Assembly: GCA_934281515.1 (NCBI GenBank)
Contig: CAKQXG010000117.1
Span: 1-6,967 of the forward strand
Reading direction: 5' to 3'
Origin: an uncultured Clostridia bacterium
GTDB lineage: Bacteria > Bacillota > Clostridia > Christensenellales > CAG-314
Length of the DNA stretch: 6,967 nt
The notes beneath the pieces were generated by a model that saw nothing but the letters and a program-made list of their open reading frames with translations, was not told the origin of the DNA and searched no databases. The first letter of the stretch is position 1. Every line of letters begins with the position of its first letter. Both the position numbers and the translations under genes were made by a program. Positions 1 through 6,529 of the stretch are shown here, piece after piece.

Positions 1-429
1 GAGAACTTTATCGAGTTTATCCACAAGGAAAAGGCGCGCGGCAAGACTATACTGTTGTCAAGTCACATATTTTCGGAAATCGACTCCACGTGCGACCGCA
101 TTGCAATCATCAAGGACGGTAGGATTGTGTCGCAGTTTGTCGCCGACGAGTTGAAACATGCCTCGCGCAAGTACTACACCGTCACTTTTGTAAACGAAGC
201 GGCAAAGCGAGCGTTTTTGCGAAAGGCGGTAGGTTTGCAAACGTTTGTGCCGATACGCGACAGCGGCAACGAGGCATATCTGTCGGTGGAGGACAGCGAC
301 CTTAACGCGCTTATTGCCTTGCTTGCAAATGCCGAGGTTGTGACGTTTAGTAACCGTCGGGAGTCTCTCGAGGACTACTTCCTCAAATTCTACAAGGAGG
401 ACAAGGATTTCGGAGGTGCGTTGAAATGA
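1..429 (+). CDS. ABC transporter ATP-binding protein, C-terminal part (5' truncated by window)
   Basis: Frame 1 is open from the first base to the TGA at 427-429, giving 142 residues of an ABC ATPase. The Walker A, signature and Walker B motifs lie outside the window. What remains starts just before the switch (H-loop) motif: TILLSSHIFSEID, then TCDRIAIIKDGRIV, the usual end of an ABC-2 type nucleotide-binding domain. About 100 further residues form a C-terminal domain ending in SLEDYFLKFYKED, a tail common in drug, antibiotic or lantibiotic ABC-2 ATPases. The next gene has the same layout (SSHSFEELETTCDRVALISDGHIV ending TLERHFKDI), so the two look like paralogues. It overlaps the second ATPase by 4 bp (ATGA), implying translational coupling. 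An internal TTG at 55 is not the start, because the family clearly extends upstream. Substrate unknown. Confidence 0.93.
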   Translation, partial: ENFIEFIHKEKARGKTILLSSHIFSEIDSTCDRIAIIKDGRIVSQFVADELKHASRKYYTVTFVNEAAKRAFLRKAVGLQTFVPIRDSGNEAYLSVEDSDLNALIALLANAEVVTFSNRRESLEDYFLKFYKEDKDFGGALK

Positions 430-1340
430 GCGTAATACAGTGTGACAAACTTACCAAAGATTTTGGCGATAACCGCGGTATATTCGATCTCGATCTCAAC
501 ATCGAACAGGGTGAAATGGTGGGATACGTCGGTACAAACGGCAGCGGCAAAACCACAACGATACGCAACATTTTGGGATTTTTAAAGCCGACGTCGGGCA
601 ACGTCAGCGTAAATGGTCTGTCCTCGTGGGAGCATGCCAGTGAAATCGCTAAAAGCATAGGCTACGTCCTGGGTGAGATTGCTTTCCCCGATCTTAAAAC
701 GGGTATCGATTTTCTTAAATGTCAGGCGGACTTTCTGGGGCTTGCCGACATGAGCTATGCCAACGAGCTTATCGAGCGGTTGCAGCTTGATCCGCGCGCC
801 AATCTGAAGCGTATGAGCAAGGGTATGAAACAAAAAACGGCTCTTGTTGCGGCATTGATGAACGACGCTCCGATAATTATTCTCGACGAGCCGACAACGG
901 GACTGGATCCGCTGATGAGAATTACGTTTCTGGACATCATCAAGGAAGAACACCGTAAGGGCAAGACCATATTTATGAGCAGTCACAGCTTCGAAGAGTT
1001 GGAAACGACATGCGACCGCGTTGCGCTTATCAGCGACGGACATATTGTGGACGTTTGCTCGATGAACGACATTACAAATCGCCCCGTAAAGGAGTTTAAG
1101 ATAGAGTTTACCAACCAAGCCGACTACCAATCTTTTGTCGGGGTCGGCTACGAAGTGATACGTTTGCAACCGCAATACAACCAGGCAACGATACGTATTC
1201 CGTCCAAGGATACGGTTGCATTGCTGGGCGTATTGCAACGCTACGACGTAAAGTTTATTTCGGAATTGCCCTACACGTTGGAGCGGCATTTCAAAGATAT
1301 TTTGTTTGCAAAGAAAGGAGGTACAAACAATGTTCAGTAA
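426..1340 (+). CDS. ABC-2 type transporter ATP-binding protein (second of a tandem pair)
   Basis: A complete 304-residue cytoplasmic ATPase that would power the permease downstream. Visible motifs: Walker A GTNGSGKT (36-43), ABC signature region MSKGMKQK (130-137; SKGMKQ replaces LSGGQ, which is common in ABC-2 ATPases), Walker B IIILDEP with catalytic Glu155, D-loop GLDP (159-162) and switch His187. The Q-loop position reads YVLGEIAFPDL (80-90), with no glutamine; related ABC-2 ATPases often carry a GE pair there. Residues 215-304 form the variable C-terminal domain. The ATG start overlaps the previous stop and is preceded 8 bases upstream by GGAGGT (412-417). The 3' end overlaps the permease start by 11 bp. 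It most likely forms a heterodimer with the upstream paralogue; the substrate cannot be read from sequence. Confidence 0.95.
   Translation: MSVIQCDKLTKDFGDNRGIFDLDLNIEQGEMVGYVGTNGSGKTTTIRNILGFLKPTSGNVSVNGLSSWEHASEIAKSIGYVLGEIAFPDLKTGIDFLKCQADFLGLADMSYANELIERLQLDPRANLKRMSKGMKQKTALVAALMNDAPIIILDEPTTGLDPLMRITFLDIIKEEHRKGKTIFMSSHSFEELETTCDRVALISDGHIVDVCSMNDITNRPVKEFKIEFTNQADYQSFVGVGYEVIRLQPQYNQATIRIPSKDTVALLGVLQRYDVKFISELPYTLERHFKDILFAKKGGTNNVQ
1314..1322 (+). promoter_or_regulatory. Ribosome binding site that fixes the permease start
   Basis: AAAGGAGGT lies inside the end of the ATPase gene, 7 bases before the ATG at 1330. This near-perfect Shine-Dalgarno site selects 1330 as the permease start over the in-frame TTG at 1306, which precedes the site. 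Translation of the permease is probably coupled to the ATPase stop at 1338-1340. Confidence 0.88.
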
Positions 1341-3144
1341 GGCACTGTTCAGGCAGTCGTGCAAAGCCAACGGCACAATGTGGGCAATAATAACCTTTGC
1401 CGTTTGCTTTATGTTGGCATGCGTAATGCTTATTTCCGGTAGCGGAAGTATCGGCGAAGTGAAGAATTCCATACAAGATACGATAATTACCAAAGAAATC
1501 GATTCGGGACTTGGCAAACGCGCCCTGAATTACTACACAAATGCGGCCGACGGACTTATGCAATTCGACAAATTGTTTGCCGCCAACGCAACGGACACGT
1601 TGACATATCTTACATGGCTGTCCAATATGCCTGACAGTACAAAGATTACCGACCCCACACAATATGCCGCTGCAATGGCACAGTGGCAAGCGGCAAAACC
1701 GACCATGTCGACCGACGCAGGCAAGAGCATCGAGGCGGCCGTCACCGAGTGGCAGGCTCAAAAGCCCGATCAAGCCGACTTCGATTCTGCCGAGAAGTAC
1801 GCCGTCGCACTTAAAACGTGGTCGGATGCAACACCCGCAACTGCGGAAAACGGTGTAAAAATTGCCTACGTGCAAGCCGTTACCGACTTGCAGGAGTATG
1901 TGTACGACAAAGCGCTTGCGATCAATACTGCCTACACGCGCGACTCTGCCGAGGCGCAGGAAATGCTCGGTTCGGTGATGTACGTGCTTAACCCCAACGG
2001 AATGTTTGACGATTTTTACGTCAAGTACGAAGGCGAAGCCCCTGCCGACTACGACTACTTGTCGGTAATCGCTCACATACAGACGGGTGACGTTGCCTAC
2101 TACATTGCAAGCAACGAGCGCACGGAACAGCGTAATGCACGTGCCGAAAGTTGTTCGGCAATGTTTCTGGCAGGCAATATGACCGAAGAAAGCAACGTCA
2201 AAAAGATTGTGGACGAGTTGTCGACATATGGAGTAACCATGGATAAGTACAATGGTTTCGGCTACACATACGATAGCATCAAGCATCTTGCCAATACTTC
2301 GGTAATAACCTACCGCAATCGCCTCGACTACGAACTGGGGCTACTTGCCGACCAATATGCAGAAGGGAAGTTCGCCGACGACGCCGCATACGCCAAAGCA
2401 ATCGATGACAAAACGGCGGAACTTGCCGCTGACGTTACAAGCAGCTTGCTGTCGGCATTGCCGTCGGAAGTGTCGGACGCTTTGGAAGAAGTAGGCAAGG
2501 CAGACTTGTATACGCTGATTGTCGGCTCCATCTTTTACAAATTGGCAGGTTTGTTGTTGCCTATCATTTACATGATTATGGCTTCTAACAACCTTGTCGC
2601 GGGACAGGTGGACAGCGGCTCAATGGCGTATGTGTTGAGTACGTCCACCAAGCGCAGTATCGTGGTATTTACACAAGCGGTGTATCTGGTCGGCTCGCTG
2701 TTTGCAATGTTTGGTATGACCACCGCAACCGGTTGCGTGTGCCTTGCAGTGTTGACGGAAGATGTGTCTTTGACGTACGGCAACCTTATTTTGCTTAATG
2801 TCGGCGCATTTCTTGTGCTGTTTGCGCTGTCGGGATTATGCTTCTTTACGTCATGTTACTTCGACAGAAGTAAGCGTTCCATGGCAATCGGCGGAGGACT
2901 GAGTATTTTTGCGCTTGTTGCGGCAATGCTCGGTTTGTTCGGCAGTCCCGTCATTCCGTCGGTGGTGCGTCTTGACAGCCTGAACTACTTCAACTATGCA
3001 ACGATTATCAGCCTGTTCGACGTCATTTCTATCATGGGCGGCACTGCTACATTCTTGTGGAAGTTTGCCATTCTGGCAGGACTGGGCATCGTCGGATACA
3101 TAGCCGGCTCATTAAAGTTTGTCAAAAAGGATCTGCCGCTGTAA
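1330..3144 (+). CDS. ABC-2 type transporter permease with large extracytoplasmic domain
   Basis: A 604-residue membrane protein, the transmembrane partner of the two ATPases. One hydrophobic segment lies near the N-terminus (17-36, MWAIITFAVCFMLACVMLIS). About 360 mostly polar residues follow (roughly 37-392), predicted to lie outside the membrane. A C-terminal bundle then has segments near 396-417, 444-474, 485-508, 518-538 and 579-595, ending in the basic tail KFVKKDLPL. The stretch ASNNLVAGQVDSGSMAYVLSTSTKRS (418-443), between the second and third segments, matches the amphipathic coupling region of ABC-2 permeases. The single N-terminal helix, big outer loop and helical bundle resemble the 'ABC transporter permease subunit' type of Bacillota. 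The outer domain holds four W-x4-P repeats (residues 96-186). Start chosen by the AAAGGAGGT site. A hairpin and terminator follow, so this ends the operon. The exported substrate is unknown. Confidence 0.88.
   Translation: MFSKALFRQSCKANGTMWAIITFAVCFMLACVMLISGSGSIGEVKNSIQDTIITKEIDSGLGKRALNYYTNAADGLMQFDKLFAANATDTLTYLTWLSNMPDSTKITDPTQYAAAMAQWQAAKPTMSTDAGKSIEAAVTEWQAQKPDQADFDSAEKYAVALKTWSDATPATAENGVKIAYVQAVTDLQEYVYDKALAINTAYTRDSAEAQEMLGSVMYVLNPNGMFDDFYVKYEGEAPADYDYLSVIAHIQTGDVAYYIASNERTEQRNARAESCSAMFLAGNMTEESNVKKIVDELSTYGVTMDKYNGFGYTYDSIKHLANTSVITYRNRLDYELGLLADQYAEGKFADDAAYAKAIDDKTAELAADVTSSLLSALPSEVSDALEEVGKADLYTLIVGSIFYKLAGLLLPIIYMIMASNNLVAGQVDSGSMAYVLSTSTKRSIVVFTQAVYLVGSLFAMFGMTTATGCVCLAVLTEDVSLTYGNLILLNVGAFLVLFALSGLCFFTSCYFDRSKRSMAIGGGLSIFALVAAMLGLFGSPVIPSVVRLDSLNYFNYATIISLFDVISIMGGTATFLWKFAILAGLGIVGYIAGSLKFVKKDLPL
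1615..1887 (+). repeat. Four-copy protein repeat (W-x4-P, 22-23 residue period) in the permease outer domain
   Basis: Tryptophans 96, 119, 141 and 164 are spaced 23, 22 and 23 residues apart. Each is followed by a proline exactly five residues later: WLSNMP, WQAAKP, WQAQKP, WSDATP. Each unit continues with an acidic or polar stretch and then an Ala-rich, probably helical run such as QYAAAMAQ, SIEAAVTE, KYAVALKT, IAYVQAVTD. A fifth unit may begin at Leu187 but has lost both Trp and Pro. The copies differ considerably at DNA level, so this is an old protein repeat, not a recent DNA duplication. Function unknown; a helical-hairpin binding surface is an inference. Confidence 0.75.
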
Positions 3145-3185
3145 CAAGCGACAACGCCGGTGAAGTTGCAACTTGCATCGCGTAG

Positions 3186-3219
3186 CAATCGTCAGTACAA
3201 AGTATATCGGTGACGATTG
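3186..3219. repeat. Inverted repeat / hairpin downstream of the permease
   Basis: CAATCGTCA (3186-3194) and TGACGATTG (3211-3219) are perfect 9-bp complements around a 16-base loop. The hairpin lies 41 bases after the permease stop and 17 bases before the terminator stem. It has no T-run of its own. It may act as an mRNA 3'-end structure or a protein site. A perfect 12-bp palindrome, AAGTTGCAACTT, lies just upstream at 3163-3174. Confidence 0.6.
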
Positions 3220-3236
3220 TGCAACAATAAAAAAAA

Positions 3237-3275
3237 TGTCGACAGCGGCTACGAACCGTTGTTGACGTTTTTTTT
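3237..3275 (+). terminator. Intrinsic terminator of the ABC-2 operon
   Basis: TGTCGACAGCGG (3237-3248) pairs with CCGTTGTTGACG (3256-3267) over 12 bp, including three G-T wobbles. The loop is 7 bases and eight T's follow (3268-3275). Eight A's directly precede the stem (3229-3236), so the structure could also work on the - strand, though no - strand gene is visible. It separates the ABC-2 operon from murC. Confidence 0.9.
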
Positions 3276-3379
3276 ACGGCTCGTATCCGTGGCCGCATGC
3301 AACGGGCATCGTCAATTGAAGAAATAATTTGCTCGCATGCGGAATTTTGTCGAACAAAACGTGCATTTGCTAAACCTTT

Positions 3380-3399
3380 TATAAATTGCGACATATACT
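3380..3399 (+). promoter_or_regulatory. Possible murC promoter (-10 elements only)
   Basis: Two -10-like hexamers precede murC: TATAAA (3380-3385) and TATACT (3394-3399), each 5 of 6 to consensus. No convincing TTGACA-like -35 lies 16-18 bp upstream of either. Since a strong terminator ends at 3275, murC needs a promoter in 3276-3400, and these are the best candidates. TATACT would place the transcription start almost on the ATG at 3405. Confidence 0.35.
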
Positions 3400-3404
3400 G
3401 TTGT

Positions 3405-4730
3405 ATGAATATTTCCGAAATTCCCGAACGGGTACATTTTGTAGGTATTGGCGGTGTGGGGCAAAGCGCCCTGGCACAACATCTGCTACAAACAGGACAC
3501 AAGGTCAGCGGCAGCGATCGTACGGACAGCGAAATGTTGGCGAAGTTGCGCGGACTTGGCGCAAAGGTGTTTGTCGGACACAAGGCGACGAACGTAGACA
3601 ATGCAGAGTTGGTGGTGCGTACATCGGCGGTTATGACAGACAACGTCGAGATTGTAGAAGCACGCAGGCGCGGTGTACACGTTGTGTTACGCGAGGAGTT
3701 GCTTGGTGCAATTGTCAACAATTTTCCGATACGTGTGTGTATTTCGGGTACACATGGCAAGACAACTACCACGGCAATGGTGTCGCATGTGTTGCGTAGC
3801 GTGGGTATGTCGCATACGGCATTTATCGGCGGAGAGTACCTTGGCGGTAACTACCTGCACGGAGACAATATCGTCGTGTGTGAAGCTTGCGAGTACAATC
3901 GAAGTTTTTTGCAGTTGCAGCCGACTGTTGCGGTGTGTCTTAACGCCGAGTTCGATCATCCCGATTGCTATGCCGACGAACAACAAACATTGACGGCGTT
4001 TAAGCAGTTTGTCGGGTCGGCACATGACGGCGTGGCAGTGTTGCCGACAGGTTTGTCCGGTTTGTGCACAAGCAAAAGCGTACTGTTTGGCGACTGCGGC
4101 GATGTGGTTGCAGACAATGTTGTGTTGCAAGGCGGCTATCCGTCGTTTAATTTGGTTGTGGACGGCAAATTTGTTGCGCATTGTAAACTTCGCGTGGCAG
4201 GCATGCACAACGTGCATAATGCATTGTGCACCTTTGCCGTGTGCAAATGTCTCGGTGTGTCGCTGATCTCCGCAACGCAGGCGTTGTGTACGTTTCGCGG
4301 AGTGGATCGTCGCTGGACGGAGTATCCGTCGGCACGGTGCAGAGTGGTTGTAGACTACGCTCATCACCCGACAGAGATACGGGCGAGTCTTGCAACGGCG
4401 CAGTCTATGTGCAAAAACACGGTTTGTGTTTTTCAACCGCACACTTTCAGCCGTACAAAGGCGTTTATGCGGCAATTTGCCGAGTGCTTCAAGGGAGCTG
4501 CGGTAGTGTACTTGCCGATTTACCCTGCAAGGGAACCGCCGATACAGGGCGTAACTTCGCAAGCATTGTGCAACTTGGCAAAAGAATATGGCGTTGAAGC
4601 CTACTATGCCGAGGATTTTGCCGGAGCGCAAACAACCGTATCAAAATTATTGCGCGACCCTGCCGACATATTGTTGATACTAGGCGCAGGCGACGTTGTA
4701 AATTTTGCAACGTACTATTTGAAACGCTGA
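3405..4730 (+). CDS. murC: UDP-N-acetylmuramate--L-alanine ligase MurC
   Basis: MurC adds L-alanine to UDP-N-acetylmuramic acid using ATP, the first amino-acid step of peptidoglycan stem-peptide synthesis, in the cytoplasm. The 441-residue length is usual for the family. Visible motifs: N-terminal nucleotide-fold VHFVGIGGVGQSALA (10-24), P-loop GTHGKTTT (115-122, Lys119), the substrate-region motif EACEYNRSF (160-168), DRRW in the central-to-C-terminal linker, the MurC hallmark DYAHHPTEI (317-325), QPHTFSRTK, and C-terminal GAGDV (427-431). Start 3405 is chosen because the family begins only about 8-10 residues before the HFVGIGG motif; in-frame codons back to the ATG at 3297 would add 36 unrelated residues. 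No Shine-Dalgarno site precedes the ATG. It stands alone, away from any division/cell-wall cluster, and has its own terminator. It is rich in cysteine (17). Confidence 0.97.
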   Translation: MNISEIPERVHFVGIGGVGQSALAQHLLQTGHKVSGSDRTDSEMLAKLRGLGAKVFVGHKATNVDNAELVVRTSAVMTDNVEIVEARRRGVHVVLREELLGAIVNNFPIRVCISGTHGKTTTTAMVSHVLRSVGMSHTAFIGGEYLGGNYLHGDNIVVCEACEYNRSFLQLQPTVAVCLNAEFDHPDCYADEQQTLTAFKQFVGSAHDGVAVLPTGLSGLCTSKSVLFGDCGDVVADNVVLQGGYPSFNLVVDGKFVAHCKLRVAGMHNVHNALCTFAVCKCLGVSLISATQALCTFRGVDRRWTEYPSARCRVVVDYAHHPTEIRASLATAQSMCKNTVCVFQPHTFSRTKAFMRQFAECFKGAAVVYLPIYPAREPPIQGVTSQALCNLAKEYGVEAYYAEDFAGAQTTVSKLLRDPADILLILGAGDVVNFATYYLKR

Positions 4731-4746
4731 TGTGCGCATATTTGCA

Positions 4747-4782
4747 GACGGGACGATTCTCGGAGAATTGTCCCGTCGTTTT
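4747..4782 (+). terminator. Intrinsic terminator of murC
   Basis: GACGGGACGATTCT (4747-4760) pairs with AGAATTGTCCCGTC (4764-4777) over 14 bp with one G-T wobble and a 3-base CGG loop. A short T-rich tail (GTTTTATTG) follows. It begins 16 bases after the murC stop. Confidence 0.92.
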
Positions 4783-4833
4783 ATTGTGAAAAAAATGTTT
4801 TCAAAATTTGTTGACACTTTTCGGGCAAAATAC

Positions 4834-4861
4834 TTGACAATGTATACAGATGTGATATAAT
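4834..4861 (+). promoter_or_regulatory. Consensus vegetative promoter for the lipoprotein gene
   Basis: TTGACA (4834-4839) and TATAAT (4856-4861) are both perfect matches to the sigma-70/SigA consensus, 16 bp apart. Transcription should start near 4868, leaving a leader of about 45 bases. The spacer contains the 8-bp palindrome TGTATACA (4841-4848), which could be an operator. A second TTGACA lies 23 bp upstream (4811-4816) but has no suitable -10. Confidence 0.9.
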
Positions 4862-4912
4862 AAACAAAAAACTTATTTGATTGTGGTTTTCTTCGACCGA
4901 AAAGAGGGAAAA

Positions 4913-5755
4913 ATGAAACAAAAAGCTGTTATTGTCGCTTTGATTGCGGCATTGTTGTCCGTATGCTTGCTTGCAGGCTGTGGCGATTGGACGGTCACGT
5001 CAGTCGACCTCGACAAAAAGTTGAGTGAGTGCGACACTAACAAAAAGTCGCAAACCGTTACCGACGGTGCACGTGTAACCATTGTTGCCGATGTGTATCA
5101 GGTAGTTATCGAACAATGCGATGTTGAAGAAATCAATGTAGACTACGTAGACCTTGCTACATTTACTATTACGGTAGAGGAGGTCGACAACGAGTTTAAG
5201 GTAAACGTACATTCTCTCGAAGACGTGTCAAAAGTCAACATCAAGCCGTTGTACTTGTTTGTGCGTGTTCCGACTGCCTGGAATACCTGTACCTACAATG
5301 TTCAGGTATCGGTGGGCAAATGTGGCTTTGTAGATGTCACGTCCCCGTTGGTGACAGCCGAGATAACTTCCGGATCGATTTCTTTGACAAAGGCAAAGGT
5401 CGCCAGGTTGGATGTTTCCGTAAAAGCTGGTTCGATACTTTTCGACGGCGACTTCGACTCCGTTTCAGCCAATGTAAACGTAGGATCGGTAAAGTGTTCG
5501 GCAACCGTCAGTCAGAGTATAACAATGATTGCAGATACAGGGTCCGTCGATTTTACGTTGGATTGTCCTGACATTACAGCCGAAAGCAATACAGGTAGTG
5601 TGCGCGGCAAGGTGAAGGGCGACAAAAGTTTGTACACAATTTCGTCTTCGGTAAACACAGGCAGCAGCAATCTGGCTCCGCAAACGGGAGACGGAAACCA
5701 TTCCTTGAATGTCAAAACCCAAACCGGTAGTATCAAGGTAAGTTTTGAAAAGTAA
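4913..5755 (+). CDS. Lipoprotein with DUF4097-like beta-strand repeats
   Basis: A 280-residue predicted membrane-anchored lipoprotein. The signal peptide has basic residues K2 and K4, a hydrophobic core and the lipobox LAGC with Cys23 as the lipidation site. Residues about 24-140 are an acidic, beta-rich N-terminal part. From about 150 to the end the protein is a ladder of Gly-Ser-[Ile/Val] turns (SGSI, AGSI, VGSV, TGSV, TGSV, TGSS, TGSI) between short beta strands. This resembles DUF4097-type 'putative adhesin' proteins, which are thought to form a beta-helix; the assignment is by pattern only. The ATG at 4913 follows AGAGGG (4903-4908) and directly precedes the signal peptide, so the upstream in-frame ATT/ATG-like codons are rejected. 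It is monocistronic, with a perfect promoter upstream. It also has about six cysteines after the lipid Cys. Role unknown; envelope sensing or adhesion are guesses. Confidence 0.85.
   Translation: MKQKAVIVALIAALLSVCLLAGCGDWTVTSVDLDKKLSECDTNKKSQTVTDGARVTIVADVYQVVIEQCDVEEINVDYVDLATFTITVEEVDNEFKVNVHSLEDVSKVNIKPLYLFVRVPTAWNTCTYNVQVSVGKCGFVDVTSPLVTAEITSGSISLTKAKVARLDVSVKAGSILFDGDFDSVSANVNVGSVKCSATVSQSITMIADTGSVDFTLDCPDITAESNTGSVRGKVKGDKSLYTISSSVNTGSSNLAPQTGDGNHSLNVKTQTGSIKVSFEK
5372..5734 (+). repeat. Regular Gly-Ser turn ladder encoded in the lipoprotein
   Basis: Seven Gly-Ser turns start at residues 154, 173, 191, 210, 228, 250 and 272, with spacings 19, 18, 19, 18, 22 and 22. Six of the seven are followed by Ile or Val. 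The near-constant period is what one expects of successive rungs in a right-handed beta-helix or similar solenoid. DNA copies are diverged. Confidence 0.7.
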
Positions 5756-5762
5756 GCAGCGT

Positions 5763-5793
5763 TTCGTAAGCGTTTTAACCGGCGCTTGACGAA
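5763..5793. repeat. Inverted repeat after the lipoprotein gene
   Basis: TTCGTAAGCG (5763-5772) pairs with CGCTTGACGAA (5783-5793) over 10 bp with one bulged G and a 10-base loop. It starts 8 bases after the stop. There is no T-run after it, so it is at best a weak terminator or an RNA-stabilising hairpin. Confidence 0.45.
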
Positions 5794-5809
5794 TGGCGGC
5801 GCAGTAATT

Positions 5810-5826
5810 GATTTTTGTATACGTAT
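5810..5826 (+). promoter_or_regulatory. Copy 1 of a shared leader motif, upstream of cvpA
   Basis: This 17-bp site fits GATTTTTGNNNACGTAT and recurs at 6530-6546 with 14 of 17 bases identical. It lies 80 bp before the cvpA start. A further GATTTTTG half-copy follows at 5830-5837. It may be a regulator site or a promoter element; no clear -35/-10 pair could be assigned in the 5756-5906 gap. Confidence 0.35.
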
Positions 5827-5906
5827 CACGATTTTTGCAATTTTTTGTAGAAATCGGCACTAAAACATCGGTTTGAGTCGCTGCTCGGATCGAAAGGAGG
5901 ATCGGA

Positions 5907-6482
5907 ATGTTTAACACTCTTGACTGGATAATTGTAGGCGTTGCGGGCTTTTTGTTCGTAGTCGGCCTTATCAAAGGACTTTTAAAACAAGTTTTCTCTT
6001 TTCTTGGCGTGGTGGTTGTATTTACATGCGGCTCCATGCTTACGCCCTATGCGCAAGGGTGGCTCGAAGGCGTAATTCCCGACGCTTCGTTGCGTTCCAT
6101 GGTGGCGATGATAGCTTCCTACCTTGTGCTGTTTATTGCGTGGGCGTTGATTACGGGGCTGATTATCAAATTCCTGTCCAAGATTAAAGCGGTATCTTTC
6201 CTTGATCGTCTGCTTGGCGGCGTTCTGGGCGTTGCTACTGCCTACGTAATATTTGCGGTTGTGTTTGCATTGGTACTCAACACAGCCGACGGCTTCCTGC
6301 CCAATATCAAAAATTTACTCAATCCGTTGATCGGCGGCGATTCTCCCAGCTGGTTCGGTGCAAATCTTTTCTCTGCGGAAAACAACAAACTCGGCGAGTG
6401 GATCATTCGTGCCATTACGGAAAAGTTGAGCGAAATTGTCCCTGACAAAGAAACCGCGCTTGTGCTTACCTGCATAATGTAA
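5907..6482 (+). CDS. CvpA family membrane protein
   Basis: A 191-residue inner-membrane protein. Hydrophobic segments lie near 6-22, 28-44, 66-88 and 104-124. The features typical of the CvpA family (named for colicin V production) are an N-terminal DWIIVGVAGFLFVVGLIKGLLKQ, with a G-x2-KG turn between the first two helices, and FLDRLLGGVLG (98-108) before the last helix. A polar tail of about 65 residues is probably cytoplasmic. The start is well supported by AAAGGAGG (5893-5900), 6 bases before the ATG. Family members have been linked to colicin V secretion, envelope homeostasis and stress survival, but the molecular activity here is not known. The gene appears monocistronic, with its terminator 73 bases after the stop. 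Confidence 0.88.
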   Translation: MFNTLDWIIVGVAGFLFVVGLIKGLLKQVFSFLGVVVVFTCGSMLTPYAQGWLEGVIPDASLRSMVAMIASYLVLFIAWALITGLIIKFLSKIKAVSFLDRLLGGVLGVATAYVIFAVVFALVLNTADGFLPNIKNLLNPLIGGDSPSWFGANLFSAENNKLGEWIIRAITEKLSEIVPDKETALVLTCIM

Positions 6483-6529
6483 CGCTTGCATTGTTCGACG
6501 GCGTAATCGACGTTGGTTTGTTTGTCGCT

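Noticed and set aside
1615..1887. Recent tandem DNA duplication behind the permease repeats
   Set aside because: The repeat units share amino-acid spacing but little nucleotide identity, so a recent DNA-level duplication or assembly artefact is not supported.
3293..3342. CCGCATGC / GCATGCGG inverted repeat before murC
   Set aside because: It is perfect over 8 bp, but the core GCATGC is itself a palindrome, so it is only two chance-level copies of a 6-mer 34 bases apart.
3297..3404. Upstream in-frame start for murC at ATG 3297
   Set aside because: It would add 36 residues unlike MurC N-termini and has no Shine-Dalgarno site. The family starts close to the HFVGIGG motif, which fits 3405.
582..4631. 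Long - strand open frames of over 300 codons opposite the ATPase, permease and murC genes (582-1517, 1291-2286, 3687-4631)
   Set aside because: They lie antisense to clearly recognised genes, show no family motifs, are rich in unusual Cys/His/Arg strings and lack ribosome binding sites. They are antisense shadows.
4811..4834. Second promoter using the upstream TTGACA at 4811
   Set aside because: No -10 hexamer lies 16-18 bp downstream; the nearest AT-rich candidate (AATACT, 4829-4834) is only 12 bp away.
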